A stretch of DNA of 64,000 nt from Corticium candelabrum (taxonomy: Eukaryota; Porifera; Homoscleromorpha; Homosclerophorida; Plakinidae), in contig NC_085098.1 in NCBI RefSeq assembly GCF_963422355.1, positions 6,553,265 to 6,617,264 of the forward strand, given 5' to 3'. How positions within the stretch are numbered: the first letter of the stretch is position 1; every line of letters begins with the position of its first letter. The notes beneath the pieces are model-generated. The model did no database searches. It saw only the letters and a program-made list of their open reading frames with translations, and was not told the origin of the DNA. Both the position numbers and the translations under genes were made by a program. Shown piece by piece: positions 9,760 to 24,000 of this stretch.

Positions 9760-12700
9760 TCACTGAAGCAGTTCGCTGCACGTCTTACAACAGTACCGTC
9801 TGAGCACTTTGCTGTTGCATGCATTCAGACAGTTGGACTGCAAAAGCACCTTGCACACCTTTATATTTTTATCACGAGAACACGCTACATACACACAACA
9901 AAGCTGAATACAAAATGACCTATAAAGCAAATGATAACCAGAAACTTACCAATGGGACAATGTTTGATGTTGCAGGAGCGCTTAGATTCTGGTTCTGATC
10001 CTTGACAAGTAGGAAAGTTGCAAGACACAGACCGAGTTTGCTTTCCTGGACCACAAGTCTTGGAGCAAGCAGACCATTGGCCAGTAATCCAAGCACCAAC
10101 AATGGGAGGCGCAGGAGTAGTGGGAGCAACAGTGCAAACAGAATTTACACACACTTGATTTGTTCTAGGGCGAGTTAATTTGTTGCAGTGGACAAAGTTT
10201 ACGTTTTTATTGGTGGCTCCATTGCGGCAAACTATAATTCGACGTTGAAAACCTGTTCCACAAGTCTTACTGCAAGCGCTCCATTTCTTGTTCACCCAAT
10301 AATAGCTAAGCACACAGTCAAAGTCGTCATGATTTCATTGAAACTGAGAACATGGCACAACATACCTGGGGTTACCAGAGCAATTGCCAGCATCACATGC
10401 CTCACTTTGTCGAGGCAAAAGAGGCAAGCCAAAACATCTGCTGTCATCAACATCAATACCAGTGCGTAGACGAGAACACCTAAGTTCAGTAATAACTTTC
10501 CCTAGTAACAGAATACAGTGTTATTGTTTTATACTATGAAACAAGTTTTGTGAACTTACCCTTGCCACACGTTACACTGCAGGTTGTTCGTCTTGACGAC
10601 CATCCATAGACAGGAGGTTGTTTCACTGAGACTGATGCTGGTAGGTCATAACTGTAGACAACTCCTGGATTGGTACCACTTTTGTAATCATAATATATTT
10701 TGACCATCACTGGCTGAGTAATCAGTCCAGCACTGTTTATTGTTTCAACTGTTGACCCAGGCCGCTCGTACACAAAGAGCGATCCTGCAGCAGTCTTTGT
10801 CTGAGAGTTTGAACCCACCTTAGGTATGTTGAATACTGAAACGCCATTGGAGGAAAGAGCCAGTGTGATTGAAGGAGATCGCGATTTTTCAGAGATTGAA
10901 ATTTGACTTGCTCTAGCAGGAATTTCAATAACATCATAATATCCTATTAATGACAGTAAGTTGCAAATATAGTATACATACTTACAGTCGTGAGTGTGGG
11001 TGTGTACTGCATTTCTCTACATAAATAACTAACCTGTCCATTGATGTTGCAGATGGTAGACTCCAGTATGCCGTCTGCAGTTTTTGGAGTTACCGTTTCC
11101 TCCACAGACACCACATCGATCGAATTGCTTAGTGGATCCATAGATATTGTCACAACCAACAGGCTATATAACCAACCAAAACGTAATATTATGACAAAGA
11201 AATTTTCATTTAATACAAATACTTACGTGACATTTTCCATAGTAACAACGATCGTTTGTTCTGTTGTTACAGTGAGTACCCTGTGCCGCCTCGGCTGAAG
11301 TTACTGTATATTTGACACTAGAGATCGACACACATTTCAGCTGACACTGATTTTTCTCAGGGACTGCAAAGCACAGTTATAAATCAAACTCAAGCAAATG
11401 ACAAGGTAAGTCTAATGTACCATTGTAATCTGGAACAAGCTCAATTCCTGGTTTGAGCTTGTTGTGTAGTGAACATTGCTGTTGTCGGTAGTCAACCAAT
11501 TCGGGGCACGGTGTGGGGTTACAATATTCTATATCTGTAGACTTTCCAGTACAATCACGTCCACAATTAGAAGGCCTATGATAGAACGTACATTATTGGA
11601 TTTTGAAAGAAACGTTTTGTGACATGTTACTTACGCTGGGTTTGCACATCGACGCTCTCTGTATCGAAAGCCTCCTCCACATGTTCGACCACAGGAAGTG
11701 AATCCCGACCAACTACTCCACTGCCCATCGATCACTGCATGTGCTGAGTTTGGGACACAAGGTTCAGGCCCAGGTTTAGGAGTTGTGCCAGGAGTTTTGG
11801 TGGTGGGGTTAGGATTCTCAGGATCGGGTGGGGGTGGAGCAGGACCGTCGTTAAAGTCTCTAAAAGCAGGCAACTGTGGTTTCAACGCTTCGGATTTGGG
11901 TACACAGCGCCTTCTGTAGCAAACCTGCAAAACACAGTGTTAAGATAATACAAACTAATGATTCAGTCTTTGGTTGGTTGTACTTTGTCTCCTCTCCAAT
12001 TTGATTGATAATCACAGGGTGTACCATCAGCTGCACCCGTGTAAGTACTCACACAAACTGAGTACTCTTTGTCATCACACCAAATTTTGGTGCAGATTTG
12101 GTGGTCGGCATAGTCGGGTTCTTTGTAGCAGTAAGTTGCATACTTGCCGAATGAATACTTGCACTGCCGATCACGGGTGTGGAGTAAACCGGGAAATTTG
12201 TAGCTATCACGTCCAAATCCAGATTCCCAGTTGCTCGGCACATCTCTAAGACATTGCGTATCCCCATCTCTACAATAACAAATTGTGGCTTTTTTCTAGA
12301 CCAATACTTTCAATTGTGCAAATACTGTACCTCAGATAACCCAATAGGTAGTCCTTGCTGCAAGATGAAAACAAGAAAATATTTTGAGCATTGCTTGTTG
12401 TTGATTTCATAAGGTAGCCATCTTCATGTCTACAGCGTCCATTGGAACCGTCGTGCAACATTCCAAGACTAAATGGTTTTATTAAAGATTAGTAATGAAA
12501 ATGCTGGCAGTGACTTCATTTCTTACTTGTGTCCCAGTTCATGACCAAATACAAACCCAATCTGCATTCCCTTGTCTGCATTGATTGAGCACGCGTAATC
12601 TTTATCACACATTCCTTCAATCCATGCACGACCTGCAATAGATATATGGTAAGTACAAAAGATTGCTATAAAATGGAAAGAGCTTACCAAGCTCCCAACA

Positions 12701-14459
12701 GTCCTCATTTCTATTATAGCACATTCCTCGTCTGAACACAATCACCTGTTACATGGTTACATAATTCTGTTGTTATTTCTCCATACTCACCCAATCAGAA
12801 GGAATGCGTGGTCGTAGTCAAGCGGGTCACTAGCATCGTGTGTTTTTGTCTTTGATTGCCACTTGCAGAAACTCTCAAGACTTGTCTTTGAGTCCTGAGA
12901 AATGTGCAAGCCTTGCCTTGTTTGTGCCTGTATAATAATAAAGTGAAGATTAATATAAATGTTCTAGAAACAATCACAAATCAAAGCCCTTACATTATAT
13001 GTTCCAAAAATTTGAATTCTGTTGAGAACGAGTCGCACATCAAATCCAAGGTTGAACTTGTTATACAAACTACTGGCCTATACAATTAGAGGCAAATTAA
13101 GAATTATACTCATTGTCATCTGTTACAGCCCTTACAATGTTCATCAGTGTAATGATATAATTCTTTGTAGATCCTGTATTTGAGCCATGCTTCTCGTGGA
13201 GATCACTGTCTGCAACAACCAGTGATTCGATAATGTATCGACCACCCAAGTTTGATCCGGATGAATCAAATAAATCTTCATTTTGTATACGACCAAATTG
13301 CAAATCTTCTCGAAGCTTCTTGTTTGTTTTGTAAACTTTATTTGGCACCGATCCTACATACAGTAGAATGCTCCAATATTTATCTGTAAATACAGCCCAA
13401 CACACCTACTCACCTTCGACACCACAATCAGCTTGACCAAAATTTGGCCTTGGGGTTGCTCCTGAGTCTAGCGATTGGTTTGCAGCTCTTTTGTAAACAA
13501 CATGTGTGTGGTTGTCAGGATTGCCTTCAGAGCTGATCAAGTGATCCGGTAAAGGTTGAACATAGGAGTGATGATTGCCAGTCATGACAACACCCATCTA
13601 AATATTTATGTCACCAAATAATATTATGCTGCATGATCACATGCATGAGCAGGGTTCAAAAAATGCAAGCTGTGCATGTGGTCTGACTGTCTATGGCGGC
13701 AAAGATTAATGCCTAAACAAATATAAAAAAATATTGGAGCAACACTTTAGTTATGTGTGAGTAAATCGTTGTGTCTACTACTACTGACCCAAATTGGTTC
13801 TAGTACAATGCATTCACACATGCACAGAATTATATGCATGAACTTGATTGGTTGTTTCAGAGTACTCACCAAGCCTTTGCAGTTGCTAATTGCTACGTGT
13901 GATGGTGCTGAGTGGGAAGTTAGATTTCCGACATAGTGACATAGAGTCACCTCAAAGTCTGTTTGCACAGTACCATTGTCTCCATAGACCTGCATGAAGA
14001 ATCCAGGAGCAAGAAGACCAGTATTTGGCTTCACCGTCATTTGATGACGTTCTCCAAACGCAGTGAATTCGAAATGAGCTGGGAGGTCTTGAATTAAGTG
14101 GTGTTCTTCACGTCTAGCTCTTGTGTGTGGGGTGTCGAGGTCATGACTGAGATAATCACCTTTATGGTCTGTCTGTACAGGTGTGACAACTTCATATTCT
14201 GGAACTGCAACAAACGTCATGATTGTATTGCAATTGTGCTACAGAAATTAATGACTATATTCCACTTACTGTCTTCGAGTCCTCTTGCTCCAAGAACTTC
14301 TTCGATGTCTTTTGAAGTCATGAAATGATGCAGCTGTAGCACACACAAATCATAAGGAAGGTGCTAGGGCACAAGATCACAAGTTTTGCTCACTGGTTTG
14401 GAACGGACAGCTGTGATGATACAGCTGCACAGCAATCCAACGAGCAGCAAAAGCTTCAT
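9760..14459 (-). CDS. ADAMTS-like secreted zinc metalloprotease (gene B)
   Basis: A tandem paralogue of gene A with almost the same exon plan. The start is at 14459-14457 and opens a signal peptide (MKLLLLVGLLCSCIITAVRS). Exons include 14459-14394, 14333-14270, 14204-13871 and 13597-13415. The stop codon is at 9760-9762. Domain order: propeptide; catalytic domain with HELGH plus LGMLHD across an intron (about 12540 and 12450); disintegrin-like/Cys-rich region; a linker rich in Pro and Thr (about 11770-11870); a TSP1 repeat; a Cys-rich domain with CGVCGGNG-type spacing; a spacer; three TSP1 repeats separated by a short Thr/Pro linker; and a PLAC domain in the last exon (ending with CCKTC). The Pro-rich linker is longer and more acidic than in gene A, and one TSP1 repeat is absent. 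Some introns match gene A almost exactly while others do not, which suggests gene conversion. The function is inferred from the ADAMTS family; the substrate is unknown. Confidence 0.87.
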
Positions 14460-15053
14460 TCTGCCTGGCTGTGTTTGCAACTGCTTCTGTGGACTTGTTG
14501 CTAGTTTATATTGCACAGTTGTTCCTCCCACAAGAGGTTTCCTAGAAACCCTATTGACAGAAGTGCTGGTGTGCCAATGTGACTCACGTAGAACTTCCTG
14601 ACCTGTGACCACAGGGCGGGGCGGATAACAGTGGGTACCGGTACCCTAAGCTTACTTACTAGTACACAGCACTTAGTCTATGACGTCAACCCCAGGTTTT
14701 ACTTGTCTTAGCTGCTTCAACTCCGTACATCACACCGTTTAGGGATTTCCTCTGGAGATAAAACATGACGTTAGCTAGCTAGAGGTTGAAGAAGACAGTA
14801 GTTGTCACCAGCAAAAACAACTTATTTCCTCCCTTTGACAGCTTCTTCTTGCGTAAGGCTTCAGGTCACCAATGTCACCAAACAATTACATTGTAACTAC
14901 AGAGGCTTGGCTAATTTACTTAATTAAACAAACACCATGTCAGAGTCTATGATTAGACAAACGATCCTTATTTCTTATTACTATCTTACTTCTGAGTACT
15001 CATATCAAACAATGACAAATACACTTGAAACTACGTAAGCAAATGCCATGGAC
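14460..15053. other. Upstream region of gene B and 3' flank of gene C
   Basis: No gene is seen here. TATAAA (minus strand, 14505-14510) lies 46 bp upstream of the gene B start codon and is its likely core promoter. The remainder is the 3' side of the cadherin gene. I found no canonical AATAAA close to the cadherin stop codon; AATAAG-type variants occur near 14965-14980. Confidence 0.5.
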
Positions 15054-18000
15054 TTAGCATGAAGTATCAGCTGACAAACTACTTGTAGCCAGCATATCAG
15101 CTACTTTCTTAAACTCAGGTCCAAAGTTCCGAACCCGTTCCCAGAACGCTCCTTCCGGTTCACTGTCCGAGTCACCAATGCCACTCAAAGTGCTGAGGGA
15201 TCCAGACTGTGATAATATTCCTTCTTCAGTAAAACAACACAACAGATCCGTGATTTCATTCTCTTTTGCTCCTAGCTCAGCTAGTTTAGCTGTCATGAAA
15301 CCCTCCACTTCCCCATAATGTTCAGCTGATACACTATTGACACCTTTAGCAGCAGAGGAAGGCATTGCCCTAACCGGGAACGCAGAATTTTCTTGTTCCT
15401 CATCTTCTAGCACTGGGGTAGGTCTTCGCATTGAAGCCTTAGGATCAGAACCAGATTCAACCACAGTACCTCCTCTTGTTGATGTCATTTCAGCATCCTC
15501 CTCAGTGCTAGGATAATTAGCAAACACTAAAGGTGCAGTGACATATCTTGGCTCAATATTTCCCAGAACCGCAGAATTAGGCCTTGGCTTAGGTCTTGGT
15601 TTAGGTCGTGGTTTAGGTCTTGGTTTAAAACTGGAATTCTGTGTAGAATCAGACCAACGCTTGTCCGACTGAACACTTTCATTACAGTCTTCTTCTCCTG
15701 CTCCTTCTGTATCTGGACCTGCCAACTCTTGGCGTGTTTCAAAATCTCTGACATAGCGCATAGCTGGACCCTCTATCATACCAAAGTGATTAGTTCCAAA
15801 GTCACCACTTTCATCTCTAGCAATGTGGCCCTTGCCTCTACGTGAAGAGCACCATACTCTAACCATAACTATCATAACTACCACAATGAATATTACAACA
15901 CATGCCACCACGAAAGCCACAATCTCCAGTCGTTGATCAGCTCTCTCCAATTGAGGAAACACGACTCTCAGGCATTCGTATGCTCCATTAGTATTTCTGC
16001 ATTCTTCTCCAGGCAAGCAAGGATGCGACTCGCACTCATTGATGTCAGTTTGACAAGCTTCTCCAGTGTATCCACTCAAACAGAGACATTTTCCAGCAGA
16101 CACACAAGTAGCACCATTTCGACATGGAGAGTAACTGCAATTAATAGGCACACAGCTATATGCTTCCCATTCATCGTCACACATCTCTGTTAGCAGACAT
16201 GGAGATGGGTCACAGACTTGTCTAGCAAGACACCCTGATACTACACTGGGTGATGACGCCTTAATAGAAAAGTCATTGCTCATCTCTCCAATTCCCGGCA
16301 TTTCAACTCCATCCAAACGTGGATCTTGCAAGCAACCTTCAAATCCATATTCAGCCTTGGAAACGTTTGACGTGGGTTCACCACCAACATAATATACACC
16401 ATCTAACGGTAGCACAAACAAATAATGTGACTTTACTGCGCTTTGTTCTGTAGTGTCTGTTCCATCAAGAGTAAGAAAAGCAGTGTTTCCTAGACGCTCC
16501 ACAACAAGTTCATGCCACCGACCATCGGCTACATTAGCAGCCAGATCTAGCTGAGTACTGCCTTCTGTGCCAGCATTTAGATTGAAGATGAATCGTGGCC
16601 TACCCATGTCAACCTACAACAGAACATGAACTACCAAACCACACTGTAAAACTGATCGAAATATTACTTCTAATCGATTCAGCTGAGTTTCAGTTTTAAT
16701 TGTCCATATAATCATTCTTCTTGATGCCGCTTGAGTTCTCAACCGTATTTCAAACTTGTCAGAGTATTTCAGAGCAACGTCAGTATCGCGACTTGCACGC
16801 TGCCTAAACTGATTTAGGACTTCATAAGACACATACCCATTGCCATCAAATTTCATGGGTTTCCGTTCTACAACACAAATGCTACAAATGTCACATCAAC
16901 TTTACTATCAATCACAAAATCAACTGAACCTTCCGAGCACTGGCTTCCTGTGTATCCCAAGTTACAAGTACATTTGTAACTGTTCCAAGCTTCTGAGCAT
17001 GCTGCGTTACCACTACACGGATTGCTTGCACAGCCCCTCTCCATTACTGGGCAGCCTTCTTGAACTCGTTGCTGTTTTAGAGGTGATCTTACATCCAAGA
17101 CTGTCCTCCCAGTTATGAAAACTTCTTCTATGCAACCTGAATACTTACGACTTATAGTAGGGTACATGAAATTTTGTCCATAGTTCTCGGAGCCACCGAT
17201 AAACAATGGAGCACTGAGATCCAGTGAACTAATACAACAAATGCAGTAAAACATCAGCAACCATGGTGTATTTGTCATTTAACAAGTGTGCATGCATCAC
17301 GAGACACACACATGCATGTACACCCCCACTCACATCCCGATCCACCCACACCTAGAGGCTGAAAGTGTCATACGGGAACCGGACACTGCCAGGCTCATGT
17401 GAGTCTGGGGACGAGGCTACCCACACCCACCCCCACCCGCCCACACACACACACAGAGCACTTGTCCACATAATGCAATGCAAGGGCAGTGAATATGAAT
17501 ATAACTTTTACCTAAAGTTTCCCATTGTTTGAGTCTCTGCAAAGCAGTTTGATGTGTCCAGGGTATCACCTGAACCAATTCGTTTGACCAGTGGTAGTCG
17601 ACAGTTATCTAAAGTCATGTTTATGAGCTAAACACACACACATCAATTGCTATCACCAAATTTCCACATCAAATGCTATACAAGCAGCACATACGTTTTC
17701 ATGCCATCCAATATCCAGTGTGTGCCATACTCCATCATTTACAATTGGTTCTGTGGATATCTTCAGCTGTGCCACACTCCCTCCAACCGTATATCGTATA
17801 ACCAGTTTACCTCCAAATACCTCAACAGCAATGAAATCATTTTCTATCTGATCGTAGCGTCCATTGAACAACAGCAAGCCATCCTCATCTTCAGTAACAA
17901 ACTTAAAAGACAGCCTGCCACTGCGGCGTAATTCAACACTTGGAAACATGAGAAATGAACCTGAAGTGAAACTCGCTCGAATCAATTCACAGTGCTCTCC

Positions 18001-21000
18001 ACTCCTCTCATCAGAACAACTACACCTAGTTTGTGATCCACGCTGATGACATGTTCCACCGTGAAGACACACAAATGTCTCACAAAGATTGACACAATTG
18101 AACCCAGATGAAGTCTTTGCATCTGGAGTGCACTGCAGATTATCTGGACATCGGGCAACTTCACATGGAGATATTTCAGTTTCACACATACGACCAGTAT
18201 ACTCAACACCACAAACACATCTATAGCCGCCAAATCCATTGACACATCTACCACCATTTTGACAAGGATTATTGAAACACTCATTGACATCAATTTGACA
18301 CATGTCTCCTTCAAACCCCAATGGACAAATGCAGTCAAATTCATATGTGTTTGGTATGCATGTCCCACCAAATTTACAAGGATTCTGCAAACAAGTCACG
18401 TTCTCATTCTCTTCGTCTGAAATTTCACAATGTGATCCTTTGAAGTTTGTATCACATGTACAAGTGACAACACCATATGGACCAGATGTACAACTCCCTT
18501 GGTTCTGGCACACTGGCTGGTCTTGTCCACAATGGTCACTTGCAAAAACTGGCTGTTCACACTGATGACCAGTATAATCACTTGGGCACATACATGAAAA
18601 CATGGTAGGTTGATCAACGCACTTGCCACCGTTGAGGCATGGCTGAGACTGACAGTAATCTTCCTTGAATTCACAAAATGTTCCAGTTATGTTGCTTGGA
18701 CAATGACAAGTAAATGACGCAACATTATTAGTGCACACACCTTCATGCTGACAAGGAGAAGAATAGCAGAAATCCATCTTGCCCTGCCCACAGTCTTTGC
18801 CATAGAACCCAGGAACACAAGAGCAGTTATAGTCAGTGACCTTATGCAATGACTGCATCCAAAGAAAATCCGATTCCACAACATCAAACTTCTCTCCCAG
18901 CACAAACACATTCTCGCATATGCCGTGGTTCTTGCAAGGCTCTGGGACACAATGATCATTTGTGACAGCAAGAAATTTGAGGACCAACTGGAACTCGATC
19001 AATGATCTATTCCTGAAGATCTCACTTTGAACATATTGTCTTCGAAACAGAAACGGTTCCTTCTCCTTCTTGTCAAGAACAACAAAGACAACATCAATTA
19101 CTGCTTTTGGGTAAAACTGAGGCACAGCTTGGACACTCAAAACTAAAATGCTGGAATGATCAACATTCAATACTTCGGCTACCACATCTTTGAATGCCTT
19201 ATAGTGACTGCCAATAAATAAACTAGGAGACACACCTTCCAGTCGAACAGTTACACTCTGTTTCCTCATCTCATCATTTACACGTTGAAAAAACATTTTC
19301 ACAACAGTGTCATATGATCGGCCTTGATGAGCAGTTACATTAAGTGTGTACTCAGAATTTACTGGCGTTTGTCTGACTGACAAAACGCCAGTGGTACCAT
19401 TCAAACTAAAAGTATTTATGTCACCTAGAAGTATTTCATACGTCATCTGATCACTATCGTCTGGATCATAAATCCCAACCCTTCCAATTGTGCCGACAAA
19501 CTGATCAATGTAATTGACCAAGAAGTCTCGCCTGTGGATAACTGGATCATTATCACTTATATCTGAGATCTCAATATGCACTTTAGTGCTTGATGATAGT
19601 GGGGGATCACCTGCATCAGTAGCAGTGACTGTCAATACATACTCTTTTTGCAGTTCACGATCAAATGTTGAGTTGCACAGTATTTGATCTCCTCTCAAAA
19701 TAAAGGCATGATTAATGCGCTCACTGTCTAAACTAAATGTGATACACTTTGTACCACTGGAACAAAGATCAGAATCTGTAGCAGACAGTCTAACAACAAC
19801 ATTATTAGAGCAATCAGTGTTTTCTTTCACACTTGCCTTAGAAACTGTAGGAGAAAAGACTGGATGGTTATCATTTACATCTTCCACTGCGATTTTCACC
19901 GTAGTGTCAGCATACATACGCGAGTCTCCATTGTCACGCACATGAACTCTAAGTTCAAAGATATCTCTAGTCTCTCGATCAAGTGTCTGCAATGTTGTGA
20001 TTGCTCCTGTACTCTCGTTTATGCTAAAGTGGCCATCAGCATTGCCAGCAGTTATAGTGAAGAATAGCTCGGCATTTGAGAACGAATCTCGATCAGAAAC
20101 AGTAGGAATAAAGACAACATCACCAACTAGTACATCTTCTCGGATGTTAGTGCTGTAAGGGAGATTTTCAAACACAGGTTGATTATCATTCACATCAAGC
20201 ACATTGATCAGAATGTTAACAGTTGATGACCCAACTGGAAATCCACCATCACGAGCTTGAATTGTAAGACTGTACACTGTTTTTGCTTCAAAGTCAACTT
20301 GCTGAGCCAAGATGATGTTACCTTTCTTGGAATCAACACGAAAGTTTGGAAAATCAGCGGGATTAACAAGTCCATAAGTCACCTCAGCATTACTACCTTT
20401 GTCTTTGTCAGATGCCGTTACAGCAGTAATAACTGTATCAACTACAGTGTCTTCTGGCAAGTCAACACTAAATAACAAACCAGAAAATTCTGGCAAGTTG
20501 TCATTAACGTCAGTCACAAAAATTACTACTGAAGCATTACTGGACATAGATGGAGTCCCACGATCCATTGCTTCAACTACGAGGTCATAAAATTCTTGCT
20601 GTTCACGATCTAAACTTGCCTCTGTAGTTATCAGACCAGTATTGGCATCAATAGCAAAGGTATGGTTTGCATCATTCCATAGGCTATAACTGATTTTTCC
20701 ATTACTATTGGAATCTTTGTCTGAGGCTGTCACTTGACCAACTGCTGCCCCGGGCACTGAATCTTCTTCAACGTATTGGGTCAGAACATGTGAAGCAAAA
20801 ATAGGAGCATTGTCATTAATGTCCTTAATGAGTACTCTTACGCCAATGACATCCTTCAAATTAAAATTATTAGGGTTCGTTGCTACAACTGTCAGTTGGT
20901 AGCTGGTTGTATTCTCATAATCCAAACCACTCACCACTGCTATATCACCTGACTGGGCATTAATGCTAAACACACTATAAGGTGTCTGACTAGACAACGA

Positions 21001-24000
21001 ATACTCAATTGCAGCATTTGCTCCTACATCCGCATCACTTGCTGATACGTTAACTACAACATCACCAACCTGTTTGTCTTCTTCGATGACGACATCAGAG
21101 ACTGGTTGAAGATCAGGAGGATTGTCATTAACATCCAAAACCGTAACCCTTACTGTTGTATGTGAATTATACAACGTATCAAAAACATTTACGCCGAGAA
21201 CATAATTTGGTGTTTGTTCTCGATCTAGTACTCCTGCAACTGTGATTTCTCCTGTAGACTGTTTGATGGCAAATGCTGCATTAATGTTCCCTGAAGTAAT
21301 AGTGTATTGAAGTTTGTTTTTTGAAACAGTATCTTTATCAGTAGCCAACACAGTTATGACAGATTGTGAAGAATATGCAGCTTCTGAAACATTGACCACA
21401 TACTCTTGTTGATGAAATATGGGTGGATTGTCATTTTCATCTTCCACCATAACAATAACTCGTTTGAATGCACTCTGTCGAGGAATACGTCCTCTATCTT
21501 GTGCATAAATTTCAAAAACATATTGATCTTTTGTCTCTCGATCCAGTCGCATAGTCGTGTTGATAACTCCAGTGACTGGATCTAGATCAAAGGGATCAAC
21601 CCCAGGATCCGTCAGAAAATATCGTAGCTCAGCGTTGCTTCCATTATCTGCATCCTCAGCAGTAACTGTAACAATTGTCTGGCCTGCTTTAATGTTCTCT
21701 TTAATTTCCGTGATGTAATCGTATTGGGTTGGCCATATTGGATCATTGTTGTTGATATCAACAACCTTAATTACAACTCTACCATAGCTTGCAAGAAGGA
21801 CACTGTCTCTATACCGAGCATCGACAATCAAACTGTGGACAGAAGCCTCATCAAAGTCTGGAAGATTACGACTAACTGTTATGACTCCTGAGGAGTTCAC
21901 TTTAAAGTAGCGAACCTTTGTAGGTTCAGCAAAAGATTCATACGCTGTAAATACTATCGCATAGATCACTGTGCGATTTCTTGATGGGCATATGATTCCG
22001 TGGTTAAGCATATTGTCTCCAGCACACACAGTTGCAACTGGATATCCAGCAGCTGCATTTTCAGGCACAGTTGATTGATAAGTGGTTTGTGTAAATTGTG
22101 GTGCACTGTCTTGTATATCAGTGATGCTTACTGTAAGATCTATTTGTCCTATCAAAGACGGTTGGCCATGATCTACAGCTGATACAATAAAGTCATAAGA
22201 TTTGACAGAAGCTTCAAAATCCAATGCCTGTGTAACAATCAAGTCTCCAGTGGCATTCATTATCTGAAATGGATGAGAAGCTGTTGTGTTTGCAATGCTG
22301 TAAGTTACGACCGCATTTGTTCCAATGTCTCTATCAATAGTCGACAAAGTGATGACTACATCACCAATTGCAACAGCCTCAGACACACTTAAAGCAAAGT
22401 TACACCTCTGATTTCCATTGCAAAGATCAAACACTGGTGGTTCATCATTAACATCCATAATGTCTACAATAACATCAGCTACTTCAAATAAACCACCACC
22501 ATCAGTTGCTTTCAATTTCAAATTGTATGAGGGAATATCTTCTCGATCAAATTTGACTGCAGTTGTCAACCTCCCAGTTACTGAGTCTAAGACAAATTCC
22601 CTGCTTGGGGCTGCAAATTCATACTTCAGTTCTCCATTTGTCCCAAAGTCATCATCTGTGGCAAACACTTGTGTAACAAACATCCCAGATGGTTGATTTT
22701 CAAGAACTTGTCCATGATACTGTGAAGAATTAAACATAGGAAAATTATCATTGACATCCAATACATCAATTGTCAGGTTAGCTATAGTTTGGAACACACC
22801 ATCATTTGCAGCTACATGAAAATTGTACTGCCTTTTCGTTAGTTCTTGCACAGATGTCAAAACTCCACTGGTTTGATCTAATGTGAATTCTTCTATTCTG
22901 GAATCTGTATGACCAGCAACATTGACTAATAAGTAAGTCAAAGCATCACCATCCTCATCAGTGGCTTGAATAGTTGTAATAGTTGTGTCCATTGCAGCAT
23001 TCTCTTCAACACTAGCTCTTATTTCACCTTGCTGGAATAACGGTGAGTTGTCATTGACATTTAATGCTCTGATTCTTACTTCAGTGTCTGATGATCGAGA
23101 CGGCTGACCACCATCCTGAGCAGTAACTGTGAAACGATACTCTTTGTGCTGTTCATGATCCAAAGATTTAATGTTTGTCAGATTTCCAGACTGTGAATGA
23201 ATATGAAATACGTCACCAAAATTCTGGGTTCTGTTGACTGTTTTTATAAAGTAATAAACTTCACCAAAAGATCCAGAGTCTTTGTCGGTCGCTGTGAGAA
23301 CTGTAAGTACAGTACCGATAGGGACATCTTCATCCACATTGGCCATAAATCCAGCAAAGCTAAATATTGGATCATTATCATTTACATCAATCACAGTTAC
23401 GTTCAACAACGCCTCTGCAAACAGAGCTTTGGTAACAGTATCACTAGCACGAACTTGAAGAACATATTGTGTGACACTTTCAAAGTCAAGACGATTTACT
23501 ATTGTCACCACACCACTGTCAGGATTTATGCTAAACTGTTGCTGATCATCTCCAGATACAATAATGTATTTTGGTTTACGTGATGACATACTATCAGCTA
23601 CTACATGAGCTACAACGCTACCCTTAGCAGCACTCTCTTTGACTGATACAATATATGATGTAGAGTTAAAGCGAGGTGCATCAACATCAACAATAAATAT
23701 GTTAACAATTGTTGAGTCATTTCGAGGAGGTGTGCCCTGATCAGAAGCAATGATCGTCAATGTGTGCTGAATCGCTTGGGAACCCGTCCGTGCTAATGTT
23801 GTTGTTGTACTAATAACACCATTCTGATCAATCTTGAATTTGTCAGTTGTCGTTTTTGAAATGGTGTAAATTATGTCTCCATTTTCTTCAGCATCTGCAT
23901 CAGTTGCTATCACGCGTGTAACACTAGTCCCTTGTGCAGTATCATCCCGAACAGTAGCCTGATAAATTGCTTGAGCAAACATTGGTGAATTGTCATTCAC

